Source: Deferrisoma camini S3R1 (GTDB lineage Bacteria > Desulfobacterota > Deferrisomatia > Deferrisomatales > Deferrisomataceae). Taken from it: a stretch of 64,000 bases of DNA. Numbering within the stretch: position 1 is the first letter of the stretch; each line of letters starts with the position of its first letter. Made by a program: the position numbers and the translations under genes. Shown in pieces: positions 30,377 through 40,326 of this stretch. The stretch lies in contig NZ_JAFN01000001.1 of assembly GCF_000526155.1 (NCBI RefSeq), forward strand, positions 3,164,264 to 3,228,263. Direction: 5' to 3'. The notes below the pieces were generated by a model, which had not been told where the DNA came from, made no database searches, and saw only the letters and a program-made list of their open reading frames with translations.

Positions 30377-32280
30377 GGCCCCGGCGGTTCGTCTGGGTGG
30401 CCGTTGCCGCGGTCCTGACGGCCTGCGGCCGGCCCGCGGTGAGGCCCGAGCCTCCGGTTCCGCCGGTGCAGGTGCACCGGCGGGTGTTCGGTCCGCCCGC
30501 CCGCCCGGAGTCGCCGCCCTCGCCCCCTTCTTCGCCCGCCCGGCCCGAGGCGCGGGCCCCGTCCGTCCCTCCCCCGTCTCCTCCCCCGCCGGCCGAGGCT
30601 CCCCCTCCGGCCCCGGACCCCCTTGCCGAGGCCGAGGCCCGCATCTCCCAGGGGGAGTTCGATGCCGCCCTGGCCGCGTTGGAGGCTGCCGAGCCCACCC
30701 CCGAGGTCCTGCGGAGAAAGGGCGACGTGCTGGTCGCCCTGGGCCGCTACCCCGACGCGGTGGCGGCGTACGCGGCCGCGCTGCCCGAGGACGACGACGT
30801 GGCGGCCGAGCCCCTCAGGGCGCTGATCCGCAGCGTGCTCGACGCCATGGGCGCGGCCGACCTGGAGGCGGTGGCCCGGCGGTGCCCGTTCTGCCCCGAG
30901 GGCGGCTACGCCCGTCTGCGGCTGGCCCGCCTGGCCCTGGCCCAGGGGCAGACGGACCGGGCCCTGGAGCTCCTGTCGGACCTGGAGGCCGACTTCGCGG
31001 GCGAGCCGGTGGGCCGGGCGGCGGCCGCGCTGCGAGGCCGCATCGAGGCCCGCAAGGCCGTGTCGCCCGGCACCTACGGCCTACTGGTGCCCCTCACGGG
31101 CCCCTTGGCGCCGTTCGGCCGGCGGGTGCTCAGGGGGGCCGTTTTGGGCGCGGGGCTGTTCGGGCCGGAGGATCCGGGCGTTCGGCTGCTGGTGCGGGAC
31201 ACCCGGGCCGACCCCGAGACCGCTGCCGCGGCCGCAGAGGAGCTGGCCCGGGCCGGAGCCGTGGGCCTGGTGGGGCCGCTCAAGGGCGAGGCCGCCCGGC
31301 GGGCGGCCTCGGCGGCCCGTTCGGCGGGGGTGCCCCTGGTGGCCCTCACCCCGGCGGCCGGGGTGGCCGGCGACGGGTCCTACCGGTTGTACCTGCCCGA
31401 GGCCGAGGAGATGGCCGTGCTGGTGCGGTACGCGGTGCAGGGGCTGGGGCTGCGCACCTTCGCGATCCTCTACCCCGACACAAACACGGGGCGGTTGTAC
31501 CGGGACCGGTTCTGGGACCGGGTGGTGGCCGAGGGCGGCGAGATCACCGGTGTGGAGGCGTTCGGCGGGGACCTGGCGTCGGCCAGCGAGGCCGTGGAGC
31601 GGCTCACGGGGGTGTACGGGCTCACCCCGGAGGAGCTCCGGGCCCGGTTCCTGGAGGAGGAACGGCTCCGCCTGGCCCGCGAGCGGGAGCTGTGGGAGGC
31701 CCTGGGCGTCACCCCGGCCGAGGCGGGCGAGCCGGACGCCGCCATCCAGGTGGACGAGCAGCGCCTGGCCGAGTACAAACCCCGGCCCATCGTGGACTTC
31801 GACGCGGTGTTCCTGCCGGCTCCGGCCCTGACCGCGGCCCAGGTGGCGCCGCTGCTGGCGTTCCACGACGTGGAGGACGTGGTCCTGCTGGGGATCCGGG
31901 CCTGGAACTTCCCCGGGTTCGTGGAGGTGGGCGGCGACGCCGTGGAGGGGGCGGTGTTCGCGGCCGAGTTCCATCCGGACCGGCCGGCGAGCCGGGCCTT
32001 TGCCGAGGCCTACCGGCGGGCCTACGGCGAGACGCCGGGGGTGCTCGAGGCCTACGCCCACGACGCCCTGGCCCTGGTGGTGGCCGGCGGGGCCGAGGAG
32101 ACCCGCCCCGCCCTGGCCGCCCGGCTGGCCGGGGCGGCCGCGTTCCCCGGGGTGCTGGGGCCGATCACCGCCACCGGTGGGGACCTGTGGGCCCCCCCCG
32201 CTCTTCTGACCGTCCGTCGGGGCCGCATCGTGCCGGTGGAGGAGCCCCCCACGGACCTTTCGTTGCCGAGGAATCCATGA
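30373..32280 (+). CDS. LpoA-like lipoprotein with periplasmic-binding-protein fold
   Basis: 635 residues from GTG 30373. The lipobox VLTAC is at residues 14-18. A Pro-rich linker (about 20-80) and a TPR-like segment (about 85-230) precede a type I periplasmic-binding domain: [21 protein letters not shown], later [22 protein letters not shown] and the [12 protein letters not shown] segment. This layout matches penicillin-binding protein activators of the LpoA/YraM class and related envelope receptors. It overlaps dnaJ by GTGA and the M16 gene by ATGA, so three genes appear translationally coupled. Confidence 0.8.
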   Translation: MRPRRFVWVAVAAVLTACGRPAVRPEPPVPPVQVHRRVFGPPARPESPPSPPSSPARPEARAPSVPPPSPPPPAEAPPPAPDPLAEAEARISQGEFDAALAALEAAEPTPEVLRRKGDVLVALGRYPDAVAAYAAALPEDDDVAAEPLRALIRSVLDAMGAADLEAVARRCPFCPEGGYARLRLARLALAQGQTDRALELLSDLEADFAGEPVGRAAAALRGRIEARKAVSPGTYGLLVPLTGPLAPFGRRVLRGAVLGAGLFGPEDPGVRLLVRDTRADPETAAAAAEELARAGAVGLVGPLKGEAARRAASAARSAGVPLVALTPAAGVAGDGSYRLYLPEAEEMAVLVRYAVQGLGLRTFAILYPDTNTGRLYRDRFWDRVVAEGGEITGVEAFGGDLASASEAVERLTGVYGLTPEELRARFLEEERLRLARERELWEALGVTPAEAGEPDAAIQVDEQRLAEYKPRPIVDFDAVFLPAPALTAAQVAPLLAFHDVEDVVLLGIRAWNFPGFVEVGGDAVEGAVFAAEFHPDRPASRAFAEAYRRAYGETPGVLEAYAHDALALVVAGGAEETRPALAARLAGAAAFPGVLGPITATGGDLWAPPALLTVRRGRIVPVEEPPTDLSLPRNP

Positions 32281-34841
32281 CCGAGCTGCCCCGTTTCCAC
32301 CGCCTGAGCAACGGGTTCGAGGTGCTCGTGCTCCCCAACCGGGCCGCGCCGGTGGTGGCCATGGACCTGTGGATCCGGGCCGGAAGCGCGTGCGAGGAGC
32401 CCGGCCAGGGGGGGCTGGCCCACCTGGTGGAGCACATGCTGTTCAAGGGCACCGAGCGGCGGGGCCCCGGCGCGATCGCGGCCGAGGTCGAGGGCGTGGG
32501 AGGCGAGATCAACGCCTTCACCAGTTTCGACCACACGGTGTACACCCTGGTGCTTGCGAGCCGGTTCACGGAGCTGGGGCTCGACATCCTGGCCGACGCC
32601 GTGTTCCGGTCGCGGTTCGACTCCGAGGAGCTGGAGCGGGAGAAACGGGTGGTGCTCGAGGAGATCAAACGGGGCCGCGACCACCCGCAGCTCCGGCTGT
32701 CCCGGCTTCTGTTCCAGGAGGCCTACCGGGTGCACCCCTACGGCCGGCCGGTGATCGGCACGGAGCAGACCGTGCGGTCCTTCGGGCCCGACCACTGCCG
32801 GGCCTTCGTGGCCCGGTGGTACCGGCCGGCCAACATGACCCTGGTGGTGGCCGGCGACGTGGACGAGGGGGCCCTGCTGGTCTGGGTGGAGCGGTGGTTC
32901 GGGGGAGGCCGGCGGGGCCGGCCCCGGCCCCCGGCCCGGCCCCGCGAGCCCCGGCCCGACGGGCTGCGGGTGCGGTTCGAGGACCGGGAGCTGACCGAGG
33001 TCTACCTGAGCGCGGCCTTCCCCGGCCCCTCGGCCCGGGCCCGGGACGTGGCGGCGGTGGACCTGCTCGCCGCCGTGCTGGGCCAGGGGGAGGCCTCCCG
33101 CCTCCAGCACCGGGTCAAGCTCGAGCGCAACCTGGTCCGGGTGGTGGGCGCCGGGGCGTACACCCCCCGCGACCCGGGCTTGGTGTACCTGTCGGCCGTG
33201 GCCGACCCCGAGCGGGTGGCCGAGGCGTTCGAGGCCGTGCTCCACGAGACCTTCCGTCTGCGCCACGAGCCGGTGGGGGCCCGGGAGCTGGATCGGGCCC
33301 GGCTCAACCTGGAGGCCGAGTTCGTGTACCAGCGCGAGACCGTGCAGGGCCAGGCGGAGAAGGCGGGGTTCTTCCACCTGGTGCTGGGCGACGCCGCGGC
33401 CGAGCAGGCCTACCTGGAGCAGCTCCGGGCCGTGGGCCCGGCCGAGGTGCAGGCCGCGGCCCGCCGGTACCTGCGGCCCGAGCGGGCCGTGGTGGTGGCC
33501 CTGGGGCCGTCCGGGGTTCCCGGATGGGACGGGGCTGCCGCGGCCCGGATCGTCCGGGGGGCGGCCGAGGCCAGCCGGCGGATCCACCGCCGCAGCACGG
33601 CGGTGCGGCGCCAGTGGGTGTGCCACACCCTGGCCAACGGCGCCCGGGTGATCGTGAAGGTGAACCCCCAGGTCCCCCTGGTGGCCCTGCGGGCCGGATT
33701 CCTGGGGGGCCTGCGGCAGGAGCCGGCGTCCCAGGCCGGGGCGTTCCACCTGCTGGCCCGGTCCTGGACCCGCGGAACGGCGTCGCGCAACGTGTTTGAC
33801 ATCGCCCACGCCGTGGACGCCCTAGGCGGGGACGTGGAGGGGTTCTCGGGCCGCAACTCGTTCGGCCTGCGGGCCGAGTTCCTGTCGCGCTACCTGGAGG
33901 ACGGCCTGGAGCTGGTGGCCGAGATCCTGACCCACCCCACCTTCCCGGAGGAGGAGGTGGCCAAGGCCCGGGAGGACGCGGTGGCCGGCCTGCGGGCCCG
34001 GCGGGACAACCCCTCGGGGTTTGCCTTCCGGCGGTTCGAAGCGGCCCTGTACGGGGGGCACCCGTTCGGCCGGGACGTGCTGGGCACCGAGGAGGCCCTG
34101 GCCGGGCTCACGGCGGCAGACCTCCGGGCCCTGTACCGGGCCGCGGTGCGGCCCGAGAACCTGGCCGTGGCCGTGGTGGGCCGGGTGTCGCCCGACCGGG
34201 TGATCGAGTTCTGGGAGCGGGCCCTGGAGGACCTGGCGCCCAAGGGCGAACTGCCCCCCTCGCCCGGTTCACCGGCCCCGCCCGCCGGAGCCCAGGTCCG
34301 GCGGGAGCCGTCGCCGTTCGAGCAGGCCCACGTGGTGGTGGGGTTCCTGGGGGCCCGGATCACCGACGCGGACCGCTACGCCCTGCGGGTGGTGGACTCG
34401 ATCCTGAGCGGCCAGGGCGGGCGGCTGTTCCGGAGGCTCCGGGACGAACGGGGCCTGGCTTACGCGGTCACCAGCGTGTGCGTGGAGGGCCTCGACCCCG
34501 GCTACATCGCGGGGTACATCGCCACCGCGCCCGAGCACGCCGAGGAGGCCCGGCAGGGGCTGCTGGAGGAGATGGCCCGGTTGGCCCACACCCCGCCCGA
34601 CCCGGACGAGCTGGACCGGGCCCGGCGAAAGCTGGTGGGCGCGTTCGAGATCGCGCTCCAGTCCAACCAGGTCCAGGCCACCCAGATGGCCCTGGACGAG
34701 GTCTACGGGCTGGGCTACCGCTCCCTGGAGACCTTCGCCCAGCGGGTCATGGCCGTGGACGCCGAGGCCGTGCAGCGGGTCGCCGCCCGGTACCTGCGTC
34801 CCGAGGCGTCGGTCAGCGTGGTGCTCGGAGGCGGTGGTTGA
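32277..34841 (+). CDS. fused M16 zinc peptidase (active plus inactive half)
   Basis: 854 residues made of two M16 units. The N-terminal unit has the inverted zinc motif HLVEHMLFKGTERR (HxxEH near residue 53) and GGEINAFTSFDHTVYT. The C-terminal unit begins about residue 440 (RQWVCHTLANGARVIVK). Its motif is degraded to FHLLARSW, so it should be the non-catalytic partner of a clam-like chamber. No signal peptide is visible. Substrates are likely short peptides. It overlaps both neighbours (ATGA and TTGA). Confidence 0.9.
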   Translation: MTELPRFHRLSNGFEVLVLPNRAAPVVAMDLWIRAGSACEEPGQGGLAHLVEHMLFKGTERRGPGAIAAEVEGVGGEINAFTSFDHTVYTLVLASRFTELGLDILADAVFRSRFDSEELEREKRVVLEEIKRGRDHPQLRLSRLLFQEAYRVHPYGRPVIGTEQTVRSFGPDHCRAFVARWYRPANMTLVVAGDVDEGALLVWVERWFGGGRRGRPRPPARPREPRPDGLRVRFEDRELTEVYLSAAFPGPSARARDVAAVDLLAAVLGQGEASRLQHRVKLERNLVRVVGAGAYTPRDPGLVYLSAVADPERVAEAFEAVLHETFRLRHEPVGARELDRARLNLEAEFVYQRETVQGQAEKAGFFHLVLGDAAAEQAYLEQLRAVGPAEVQAAARRYLRPERAVVVALGPSGVPGWDGAAAARIVRGAAEASRRIHRRSTAVRRQWVCHTLANGARVIVKVNPQVPLVALRAGFLGGLRQEPASQAGAFHLLARSWTRGTASRNVFDIAHAVDALGGDVEGFSGRNSFGLRAEFLSRYLEDGLELVAEILTHPTFPEEEVAKAREDAVAGLRARRDNPSGFAFRRFEAALYGGHPFGRDVLGTEEALAGLTAADLRALYRAAVRPENLAVAVVGRVSPDRVIEFWERALEDLAPKGELPPSPGSPAPPAGAQVRREPSPFEQAHVVVGFLGARITDADRYALRVVDSILSGQGGRLFRRLRDERGLAYAVTSVCVEGLDPGYIAGYIATAPEHAEEARQGLLEEMARLAHTPPDPDELDRARRKLVGAFEIALQSNQVQATQMALDEVYGLGYRSLETFAQRVMAVDAEAVQRVAARYLRPEASVSVVLGGGG

Positions 34842-35254
34842 GGCGCGGTGCGCGGCCGGTACGCTGGGTTTTCGTGGTCGTCGGGGCCGTCGCGGTGGGG
34901 TTGGGGATCGTGGGGATCTTCGTCCCGCTGCTTCCCACCGTTCCGCTGTTCCTTCTGGCCGCTGCGTGCTTCGCTCGAGGTTCGGAGCGCCTGCATCGGT
35001 GGCTCGTGGAGCACCGTCACCTGGGGCCGGTGATCCGGGCTTACGGCCGCGGCCGGGTGCCCCGGCGGGCCCGGAACCGGGCGCTTATGCTGATCTGGCT
35101 CACGATCCCCTTGACCGCCTTCCTGGCGGTCCGGGCTCCTTGGCTGCGCGCGGGGCTCCTGGGGGTGGGGGCCGCGGTGTCCGTCTACCTCCTGCGGCTT
35201 CCGCTGGAGGAGGCCTCAACTCCTGGGGAGGACGGGCCGATTCAGGAGGGGTGA
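34838..35254 (+). CDS. YbaN-family DUF454 inner-membrane protein
   Basis: 138 residues from TTG 34838, which overlaps the previous stop as TTGA. Hydrophobic segments WVFVVVGAVAVGLGIVGIFVPLLPTVPLFLLAAACFARGS carry the DUF454 pattern G-x-PLLPTxPF. HRWLVEH and a second pair of helices (ALMLIWLTIPLTAFLAV, LGVGAAVSVYLLRLP) follow. The function of the family is unknown. Confidence 0.85.
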   Translation: MRRGARPVRWVFVVVGAVAVGLGIVGIFVPLLPTVPLFLLAAACFARGSERLHRWLVEHRHLGPVIRAYGRGRVPRRARNRALMLIWLTIPLTAFLAVRAPWLRAGLLGVGAAVSVYLLRLPLEEASTPGEDGPIQEG

Positions 35255-35288
35255 CCCGCCGGGTCGTTCTTTCCTACGGGGAGGGGGC

Positions 35289-36326
35289 ATGGGGTCCGTG
35301 ACCGAACCGATTTCCGTCCAAGACCTGATCCGTTCCATTCACGCGGTCCTCGTGGTGTTCGACCCGGAGGGCCGGGTCCGGCTGTGGAACCCCGCGGCGG
35401 AGCAGTCCCTGGCGTTGGAGGAAGGGGCCGGGCCCGAGCGGGTGGCCGAGCGGCTGGGGCCCGAGGTGGCCGCGGCCGTGCGCACCGCCCTGGCCCGCGG
35501 CGCCTCGGTGCGGGTGGACGAGGTCTCCCTCGAGGTGGGGGGCCGGCCGCGCACCTTCGGGTTCACGGTGTCGCCGATCCGGGCCGACGACGGCCCGGCC
35601 GGGGCGGTGCTCACGGGCCGCGACATCACCAGCCGGGTCCGGCTGGCGTCCACCCTGGAGGACCTGACCCGCCGGGCCGACCGGGAGTCGGCCCTGCGCC
35701 GGCTCGTGCACGAGCTGCGCACCCCCCTCAACTCGATCCTGGGAACCGCCCAGTACCTGGAGCTGATCACCGAGCCGCAGGCGCCCCCCCGCCGGTACGC
35801 CCGGCTGATCGCGGACGAGGCCTCCCGGCTCTCCCGGCTGCTCGACGGGGTGGACGAGCTCCGCCAGGCCCGGGCCGTTCGACTGCGGGCGGCCGATCCC
35901 CTGCCGGCCGTGCGGCGGGCCGTGGAGGTCATGGCGCCCCTGGCCGACGAGGCCGGGGTGCGGCTGGAGACCGACCTGCCCCCTTCGTTGCCCCCGGTGT
36001 CCCACGACCCCGACCGGCTGGAGGAGGTCGTTCTGAACCTGGCGCAGAACGCGGTGGAGGCGGCCGGGGCGGGCGGTACGGTACGGGTCGCGGCCGGGGC
36101 CGATCCCGAGGAGGTGTGGATCGCGGTGGAGGACGACGGGCCCGGGGTGCCCGACGAGATCCGGCCCCGCCTGTTCCAGCCGTTCGTGTCGGGCAAGCCC
36201 GGCCGGGGCCGGGGGCTCGGCCTGGCCCTGTGTCGGGAGATCGTCGAGGAGCACGGGGGCGAGATCGTGTATGAGCCGCCCCCGGGCCGAGGGGCCCGCT
36301 TCCGGGTCCGCCTGCCACGGCCATGA
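35289..36326 (+). CDS. PAS-domain histidine kinase
   Basis: 345 residues without membrane segments, so a soluble sensor. An N-terminal PAS domain (about 8-120: FDPEGRVRLWNPAAEQ) precedes the dimerisation helix with phospho-acceptor HELRTPLNSILG. The ATPase domain has LNLAQNAVEAAG (N box), DDGPGVPDEI (G1) and GRGLGLALCREIVEEHGG (G2). It resembles NtrB-type kinases. Its stop overlaps the next gene, which ends in a receiver domain, so the two are the likely signalling pair. Confidence 0.92.
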   Translation: MGSVTEPISVQDLIRSIHAVLVVFDPEGRVRLWNPAAEQSLALEEGAGPERVAERLGPEVAAAVRTALARGASVRVDEVSLEVGGRPRTFGFTVSPIRADDGPAGAVLTGRDITSRVRLASTLEDLTRRADRESALRRLVHELRTPLNSILGTAQYLELITEPQAPPRRYARLIADEASRLSRLLDGVDELRQARAVRLRAADPLPAVRRAVEVMAPLADEAGVRLETDLPPSLPPVSHDPDRLEEVVLNLAQNAVEAAGAGGTVRVAAGADPEEVWIAVEDDGPGVPDEIRPRLFQPFVSGKPGRGRGLGLALCREIVEEHGGEIVYEPPPGRGARFRVRLPRP

Positions 36327-38650
36327 CCGCGGCCCGTTCCGAGGCCCTGCGTCGGCTCGAAGACCTGCTGGCCGGCCGGGTCCGGGTGCCGGCCGAGGCC
36401 CTGGACCGCCTGCTGGCCGCCCTGATCCAGCGGGCCGGCCCGGAGGGCCTGCAGGCCGTCGGGCTGCACCTGGTGCGGGAGCCCGATCCCCGCAGGGCGG
36501 CGCTCCTGATCGACAGCCTTCCCCCTTCCCTGGTGGAGCCCCTGATCCCCTACCTGGTCGAGGGGGTGGTGAAGAGCCCCACCCTGCCCCGGGGGCTCGC
36601 GACCGTCCGGGCCCTCGGGGGCCTGGGCAGTCCCGCGGCCCACCGGGCCCTGACCGACATCGAGGCCAAGGTGCCCCACCCCGCCCTTCGGGCCGCGGCC
36701 GCGGCCCGAAGGGCGGAGATCGAGACCGCCCACCCGGCCCGGTACGTGTGGCTGCCCCGGTTGGCCGCGGGGGGCGAGGTCGAGGCCGCCGAGGAGATCC
36801 GACGGGGCCTGCGGGAGGCCCCCGATCCCGACCTGGAGACCCTGCTCCTGGCCGTGTGGCCCCAGCTGGAGGGGCCGGCCCGGCAGGTGGCCCTCGACGT
36901 CCTGGCCGAGAGGGGCACCGAGGTCTCGTACCGGGCCCTGCGGGAGGCCTGGAGGCCGGAGGCGCGGGACGGCGGGGCGATCCTGGGGGCCCTGGCCGGC
37001 ATCGTGGGGAGACACCCTGCCCTGGCCCAGGCCGACCGGGCGTTCTGGGCCAGGGCCCTGGAGGGGGCCCTGGACGACCCGGCCGTGGGGGGGGCCCTGG
37101 CGGCCTTGGCCTGTGCCGGCACCCAGCCGCCGGACGCCCGGCTGCTGGGCCGGATGCTGGCGTCGTCGGTGGAGGCGGTGCGCCGCCGGGCCGAGGAGTG
37201 CCTGGTGCGGTGGCCGGTGGCGGAGCTGGCGGAGCCCCTGCGGGCCCTGCTCCCCCGGGTGGGCGAGGCCGAGGCGGTCCGGGTGCTCCAGGCCCTGGAG
37301 AAACAGGACGCCGGCCGCACCCTGGAGGCCTGGGCCTCCGATCCCGATCCCGGCCGGCGCACCGCGGCGGCCCGGGCGGCCCTGGCCTGCGGCCGGGACG
37401 ACCTGTGGGGCCGGCTTTTGGCCGACCCCGACCCCCGGGTGGCGCTGGCCTCGGCCTCGGCCCTGGGGGAGGCCGAGCCCCGGACCCTGCTGGCCATCGA
37501 GGGCGCGCTCGCCGCGTCCCCCGTGCCGCTGGTGGTGAAGACCCTGTGCGAGTACCTGGCGGAGCACGGCGACGCCAGCTCCGGGGACGCCCTGGCCGGG
37601 TGTCTGGTGCGGGAGCCCTGGCGGGCGGCCCCTGCGGCCCGGGCCCTGGCCCGGCTGCGGCAGCGGGGCGTGCTCTCCTGGGAGTTTCTGTCCGACGGGG
37701 CGCGGGAGGCGGTGGGCCGTGCGGCCGCCGACCTGCCCCTCGAGGGGCCGGCCCTGGCCCTGTGGGGGGCCCTGATCGAAGACCTGCCGGTGGAGGTGCT
37801 CCAGACCCTCCGGGACCGGCTCCAGGCGGCGACCCAGGGCGAGACGCGGGCCCGGCCCAAGGCCACCCTGCTCCAGGCGGTGTACCTGGCGGTGGTGGGC
37901 CGGCTCCAGGTGCTGCGCACGGCGGAGCGGTGCCGCGAGGAGGCCGAGGCGCTGCTGGCCAAGCTCGAGACCGGCCGGATCCGGTCCGACCAGGTGGGGG
38001 CGCTGGCCCGGTGCTGGGTCCGGCCCGACGTCACGTTTCCCGAGGACCTGTCGGCCCGGGTGGAGGCGTTCCTGCTGGGGGTGGCCGAGGACCGGCACGC
38101 CCACGTGGGGGCCCGGGTGGAGGCGGTGCGGGCCCTGGGCTGCCGGGGGTCGGCCCGCTGCATTCCGGCGCTGGTGCGGCTGCGGCGCAACCCCCTCACG
38201 GCCCTGGCCGACACCGCGCGGGAGGCCCTGGCCGAGGTGGCCCGCCGCAACCCGGCCGCCGAGGTGGTGTCGCCGGCCGGGGACGAAGGGGGGCCGACCG
38301 TGCTGCTGGTGGAGGACGAGGCTTCGGTGCGCGACGTGTACGCCCGATACCTGCTGGAGAAGGGGTTCTCGCCCCTGCCCGCCGGCGACGGTCTCCAGGC
38401 CCTGGACCTGATCGAGAAGCTCCCGGTCGATCTGGTGGTGCTCGACCTGGAGCTGCCCCGGCTGGACGGGTTCGGGGTGCTCGAGGCCCTGGCGCGCCGC
38501 CGCCGTCGGCCGCCCGTGGTGGTGGTCACGGCCCACGGCGACCGGGCCACGGTGCTGCGGGCCGTGCGCCTGGGGGCCGACGACGTGGTGGTGAAGCCGG
38601 TGGACCTGGAGGCCCTGGTGGAGCGGATCGGCCGGCTCCTGGCCCGATGA
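36323..38650 (+). CDS. HEAT-repeat protein with C-terminal response-regulator receiver domain
   Basis: 775 residues. About 650 residues of alpha-helical repeats of the HEAT type (for example PEALDRLLAALIQR, GALAALACAGTQPPDARLLG, ARVEAVRALGCRGSARCIPAL) are followed by a complete receiver domain. The latter has VLLVEDEASVRDVYARYL, LVVLDLELPRLDG with the phospho-acceptor aspartate, VVTAHG and VVKPVD. No DNA-binding output is present; the HEAT array would be the output, perhaps a phosphorylation-controlled scaffold. It is coupled by ATGA overlap to the histidine kinase. Confidence 0.9.
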   Translation: MTAARSEALRRLEDLLAGRVRVPAEALDRLLAALIQRAGPEGLQAVGLHLVREPDPRRAALLIDSLPPSLVEPLIPYLVEGVVKSPTLPRGLATVRALGGLGSPAAHRALTDIEAKVPHPALRAAAAARRAEIETAHPARYVWLPRLAAGGEVEAAEEIRRGLREAPDPDLETLLLAVWPQLEGPARQVALDVLAERGTEVSYRALREAWRPEARDGGAILGALAGIVGRHPALAQADRAFWARALEGALDDPAVGGALAALACAGTQPPDARLLGRMLASSVEAVRRRAEECLVRWPVAELAEPLRALLPRVGEAEAVRVLQALEKQDAGRTLEAWASDPDPGRRTAAARAALACGRDDLWGRLLADPDPRVALASASALGEAEPRTLLAIEGALAASPVPLVVKTLCEYLAEHGDASSGDALAGCLVREPWRAAPAARALARLRQRGVLSWEFLSDGAREAVGRAAADLPLEGPALALWGALIEDLPVEVLQTLRDRLQAATQGETRARPKATLLQAVYLAVVGRLQVLRTAERCREEAEALLAKLETGRIRSDQVGALARCWVRPDVTFPEDLSARVEAFLLGVAEDRHAHVGARVEAVRALGCRGSARCIPALVRLRRNPLTALADTAREALAEVARRNPAAEVVSPAGDEGGPTVLLVEDEASVRDVYARYLLEKGFSPLPAGDGLQALDLIEKLPVDLVVLDLELPRLDGFGVLEALARRRRRPPVVVVTAHGDRATVLRAVRLGADDVVVKPVDLEALVERIGRLLAR

Positions 38651-38665
38651 GCACCGCGCGGCCGG

Positions 38666-38693
38666 TTGTGTTTTCGGCCCCGCCCGCTAGAAT
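38666..38693 (+). promoter_or_regulatory. candidate sigma70 promoter for the hydrolase/DUF1614 pair
   Basis: TTGTGT (38666-38671) and TAGAAT (38688-38693) with 16-bp spacing, 45 bp before the hydrolase start. Confidence 0.5.
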
Positions 38694-38738
38694 GCGGACG
38701 GTTTCACTCTCGCTGGACCCCATCGACCGGAGGTTCCC

Positions 38739-39488
38739 ATGCCCCGAGTTCACTGGATCGGCGAACCGGACCCGGACGGCCGGGCCCTGGTGCTCCTCCA
38801 CGGCGCCGGCGGCGTCCACCGCCTGTGGCTGCCGGTGTGGCAGCGGCTCCGGGCCCGGGGCATTCCGGCCGTGGCCGCGGACCTGCCCGGCCACGGCCGG
38901 TCCGCGCCGCCGGACGAGTGGTCGGTGGAGGGGCTCGCCGCGGCCGTGGCCGCAGGGCTTCGCCAGGGGGGCGTGGCCGCCTATGCCGTGGCCGGCCACT
39001 CCCTGGGCGGTGCCGTGGCCCTGACCCTCGCGGCCCAGGGGGCGGAAACGGTCCTGGGCCTGGCCGCGGTGGCCACGGGCGCCCGGCTGGCCGTGAACCC
39101 GGCGATCCTCGAGGGGCTGCGGACCGCGTTCGGCCCCACGGTCGAACGGATCGCCCGCTGGTGCTACCCCCGGGGAACCCCGGAGGAGGTGTGGCGCGAG
39201 GCGGTCCCGACCCTGTCCGAGGCCGGCCCCGACGTGCTCCTGGCCGACCTCCAGGCCTGCCAGCGCTACGGGCTACCCCCCGACGTCCTGGCCCGGATCC
39301 GGGTGCCCGCGGCCGTGGTGTGCGGTGACCAGGACGCCATGACCCCCCCTGAGCTGTCCCGGGAGCTGGCTGGTGCCGTGGCCGGCGCCCGGCTCTGCCT
39401 GGTGCCCGGTGCCGGGCACATGGTGATCCTCCAGGCCCCGGACGAGGTGGCCGACGCCCTGGCCGAGCTGTGGGAGGCGGCGGCGTGA
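38739..39488 (+). CDS. alpha/beta-hydrolase
   Basis: 249-residue serine hydrolase. The oxyanion strand VLLHGAGGVHRLW, the nucleophile elbow AGHSLGGAV (Ser near residue 88), the acid strand VVCGDQDAMTPP and the catalytic His in GAGHMVILQAP are all present. The substrate is unknown; esterases, lactonases and related enzymes share this pattern. Its stop overlaps the DUF1614 start (GTGA). Confidence 0.9.
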   Translation: MPRVHWIGEPDPDGRALVLLHGAGGVHRLWLPVWQRLRARGIPAVAADLPGHGRSAPPDEWSVEGLAAAVAAGLRQGGVAAYAVAGHSLGGAVALTLAAQGAETVLGLAAVATGARLAVNPAILEGLRTAFGPTVERIARWCYPRGTPEEVWREAVPTLSEAGPDVLLADLQACQRYGLPPDVLARIRVPAAVVCGDQDAMTPPELSRELAGAVAGARLCLVPGAGHMVILQAPDEVADALAELWEAAA

Positions 39489-40156
39489 TCTTCTTCCCCT
39501 TGGCCCTGGTGTTCGCCCTGGTGCTGTTCCTCCTGGGCCTGTTCGTGCTGGCCTTGGTCCAGGTGGGGCTGATCGGGGCGGCGTTCGCCAAGCTGGGGCT
39601 CCCGCCCCAGGCCGTGCCCCTGGTGCTCTTGGGCAGCCTGTTGGGCAGCGGGATCAACATCCCGGTGCGGCGGATCCAGGCCCCGGCCCGGCCGGTCCAG
39701 CTGGACCTGCTGGCCCTGGGGTTCCGGTTCCGGTTCCCGGGGCTGCCCCTGCGCCAGGAGACCGTGCTGGCCGTCAACCTGGGCGGGGCCGTGATCCCCA
39801 CCCTGGTGTCCCTGTACCTCCTGGGCCGGGCCGGGTCGCCCTGGGGGTACCTGGCGGCCACGGCCGCCGTGACCTGGGTGGTCCACCGGTTCGCCCGGCC
39901 GGTGCCGGGGTTCGGCATCGCGGTGCCCCTGCTCGTGCCCCCGGCCGCGGCCGCGATCGCGGCCCTCTTGTTCAGCCCGGCCGAGGCCGGCCCGGCGGCC
40001 TACGTGGCCGGCACCCTGGGGTGCCTGCTCGGCGCGGATCTGCTGAACCTCCCCAAGATCGCCCGCCTGGGCGCGCCGGTGGCCTCCATCGGCGGCGCCG
40101 GCACCTTCGACGGGGTGTTCCTCTCGGGCGTGATCGCCGTGTTCCTGGCGGGCTGA
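39485..40156 (+). CDS. DUF1614 multi-spanning membrane protein
   Basis: 223 residues from GTG 39485. About six hydrophobic segments, the first being FFPLALVFALVLFLLGLFVLAL. The pattern LLGSLLGSGINIPV and the end GAPVASIGGAGTFDGVFLSGVIAVFL are typical of DUF1614. Its last 27 codons are duplicated 13.93 kb away at 54006. Function is unknown; members are common next to cytochrome or methanogen-type genes. Confidence 0.85.
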   Translation: MIFFPLALVFALVLFLLGLFVLALVQVGLIGAAFAKLGLPPQAVPLVLLGSLLGSGINIPVRRIQAPARPVQLDLLALGFRFRFPGLPLRQETVLAVNLGGAVIPTLVSLYLLGRAGSPWGYLAATAAVTWVVHRFARPVPGFGIAVPLLVPPAAAAIAALLFSPAEAGPAAYVAGTLGCLLGADLLNLPKIARLGAPVASIGGAGTFDGVFLSGVIAVFLAG

Positions 40157-40180
40157 CGGCCCGGCCGGCTCCTCCCCCCC
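40076..40180 (+). repeat. left copy of a 105-bp direct repeat (putative attachment or duplication site)
   Basis: Matches 54006-54110 at 104 of 105 positions; the single difference (40138 C versus 54068 G) is synonymous in the DUF1614 gene. It covers the last 81 bp of that gene and 24 bp beyond. The two copies bracket the whole catabolic block. Confidence 0.9.
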
Positions 40181-40326
40181 ACGGCTGCCTCTCGGATCGT
40201 GGGGCCTGCTGGAGAGCCGGCCGCCGGCGTTTCAGGGATCAGCAACAGAATCCAGCTTCCATAGGCCGCGAGGCGGCCTGTTTGCGAAGAAATAACTCGA
40301 CCCGACCCCCGCACAGTTTCGGCGGT

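Noticed and set aside
30882-32276. Long in-frame extension upstream of the M16 peptidase
   Set aside because: It overlaps the LpoA-like gene in another frame and is Gly/Arg/Pro-rich; the ATGA junction at 32277 is the natural start.
35339-38536. A 1065-residue open frame antisense to the kinase and HEAT-receiver genes
   Set aside because: Low-complexity Gly/Pro/Arg/Gln sequence, no start context, and both sense genes have clear motifs and overlapping stops.
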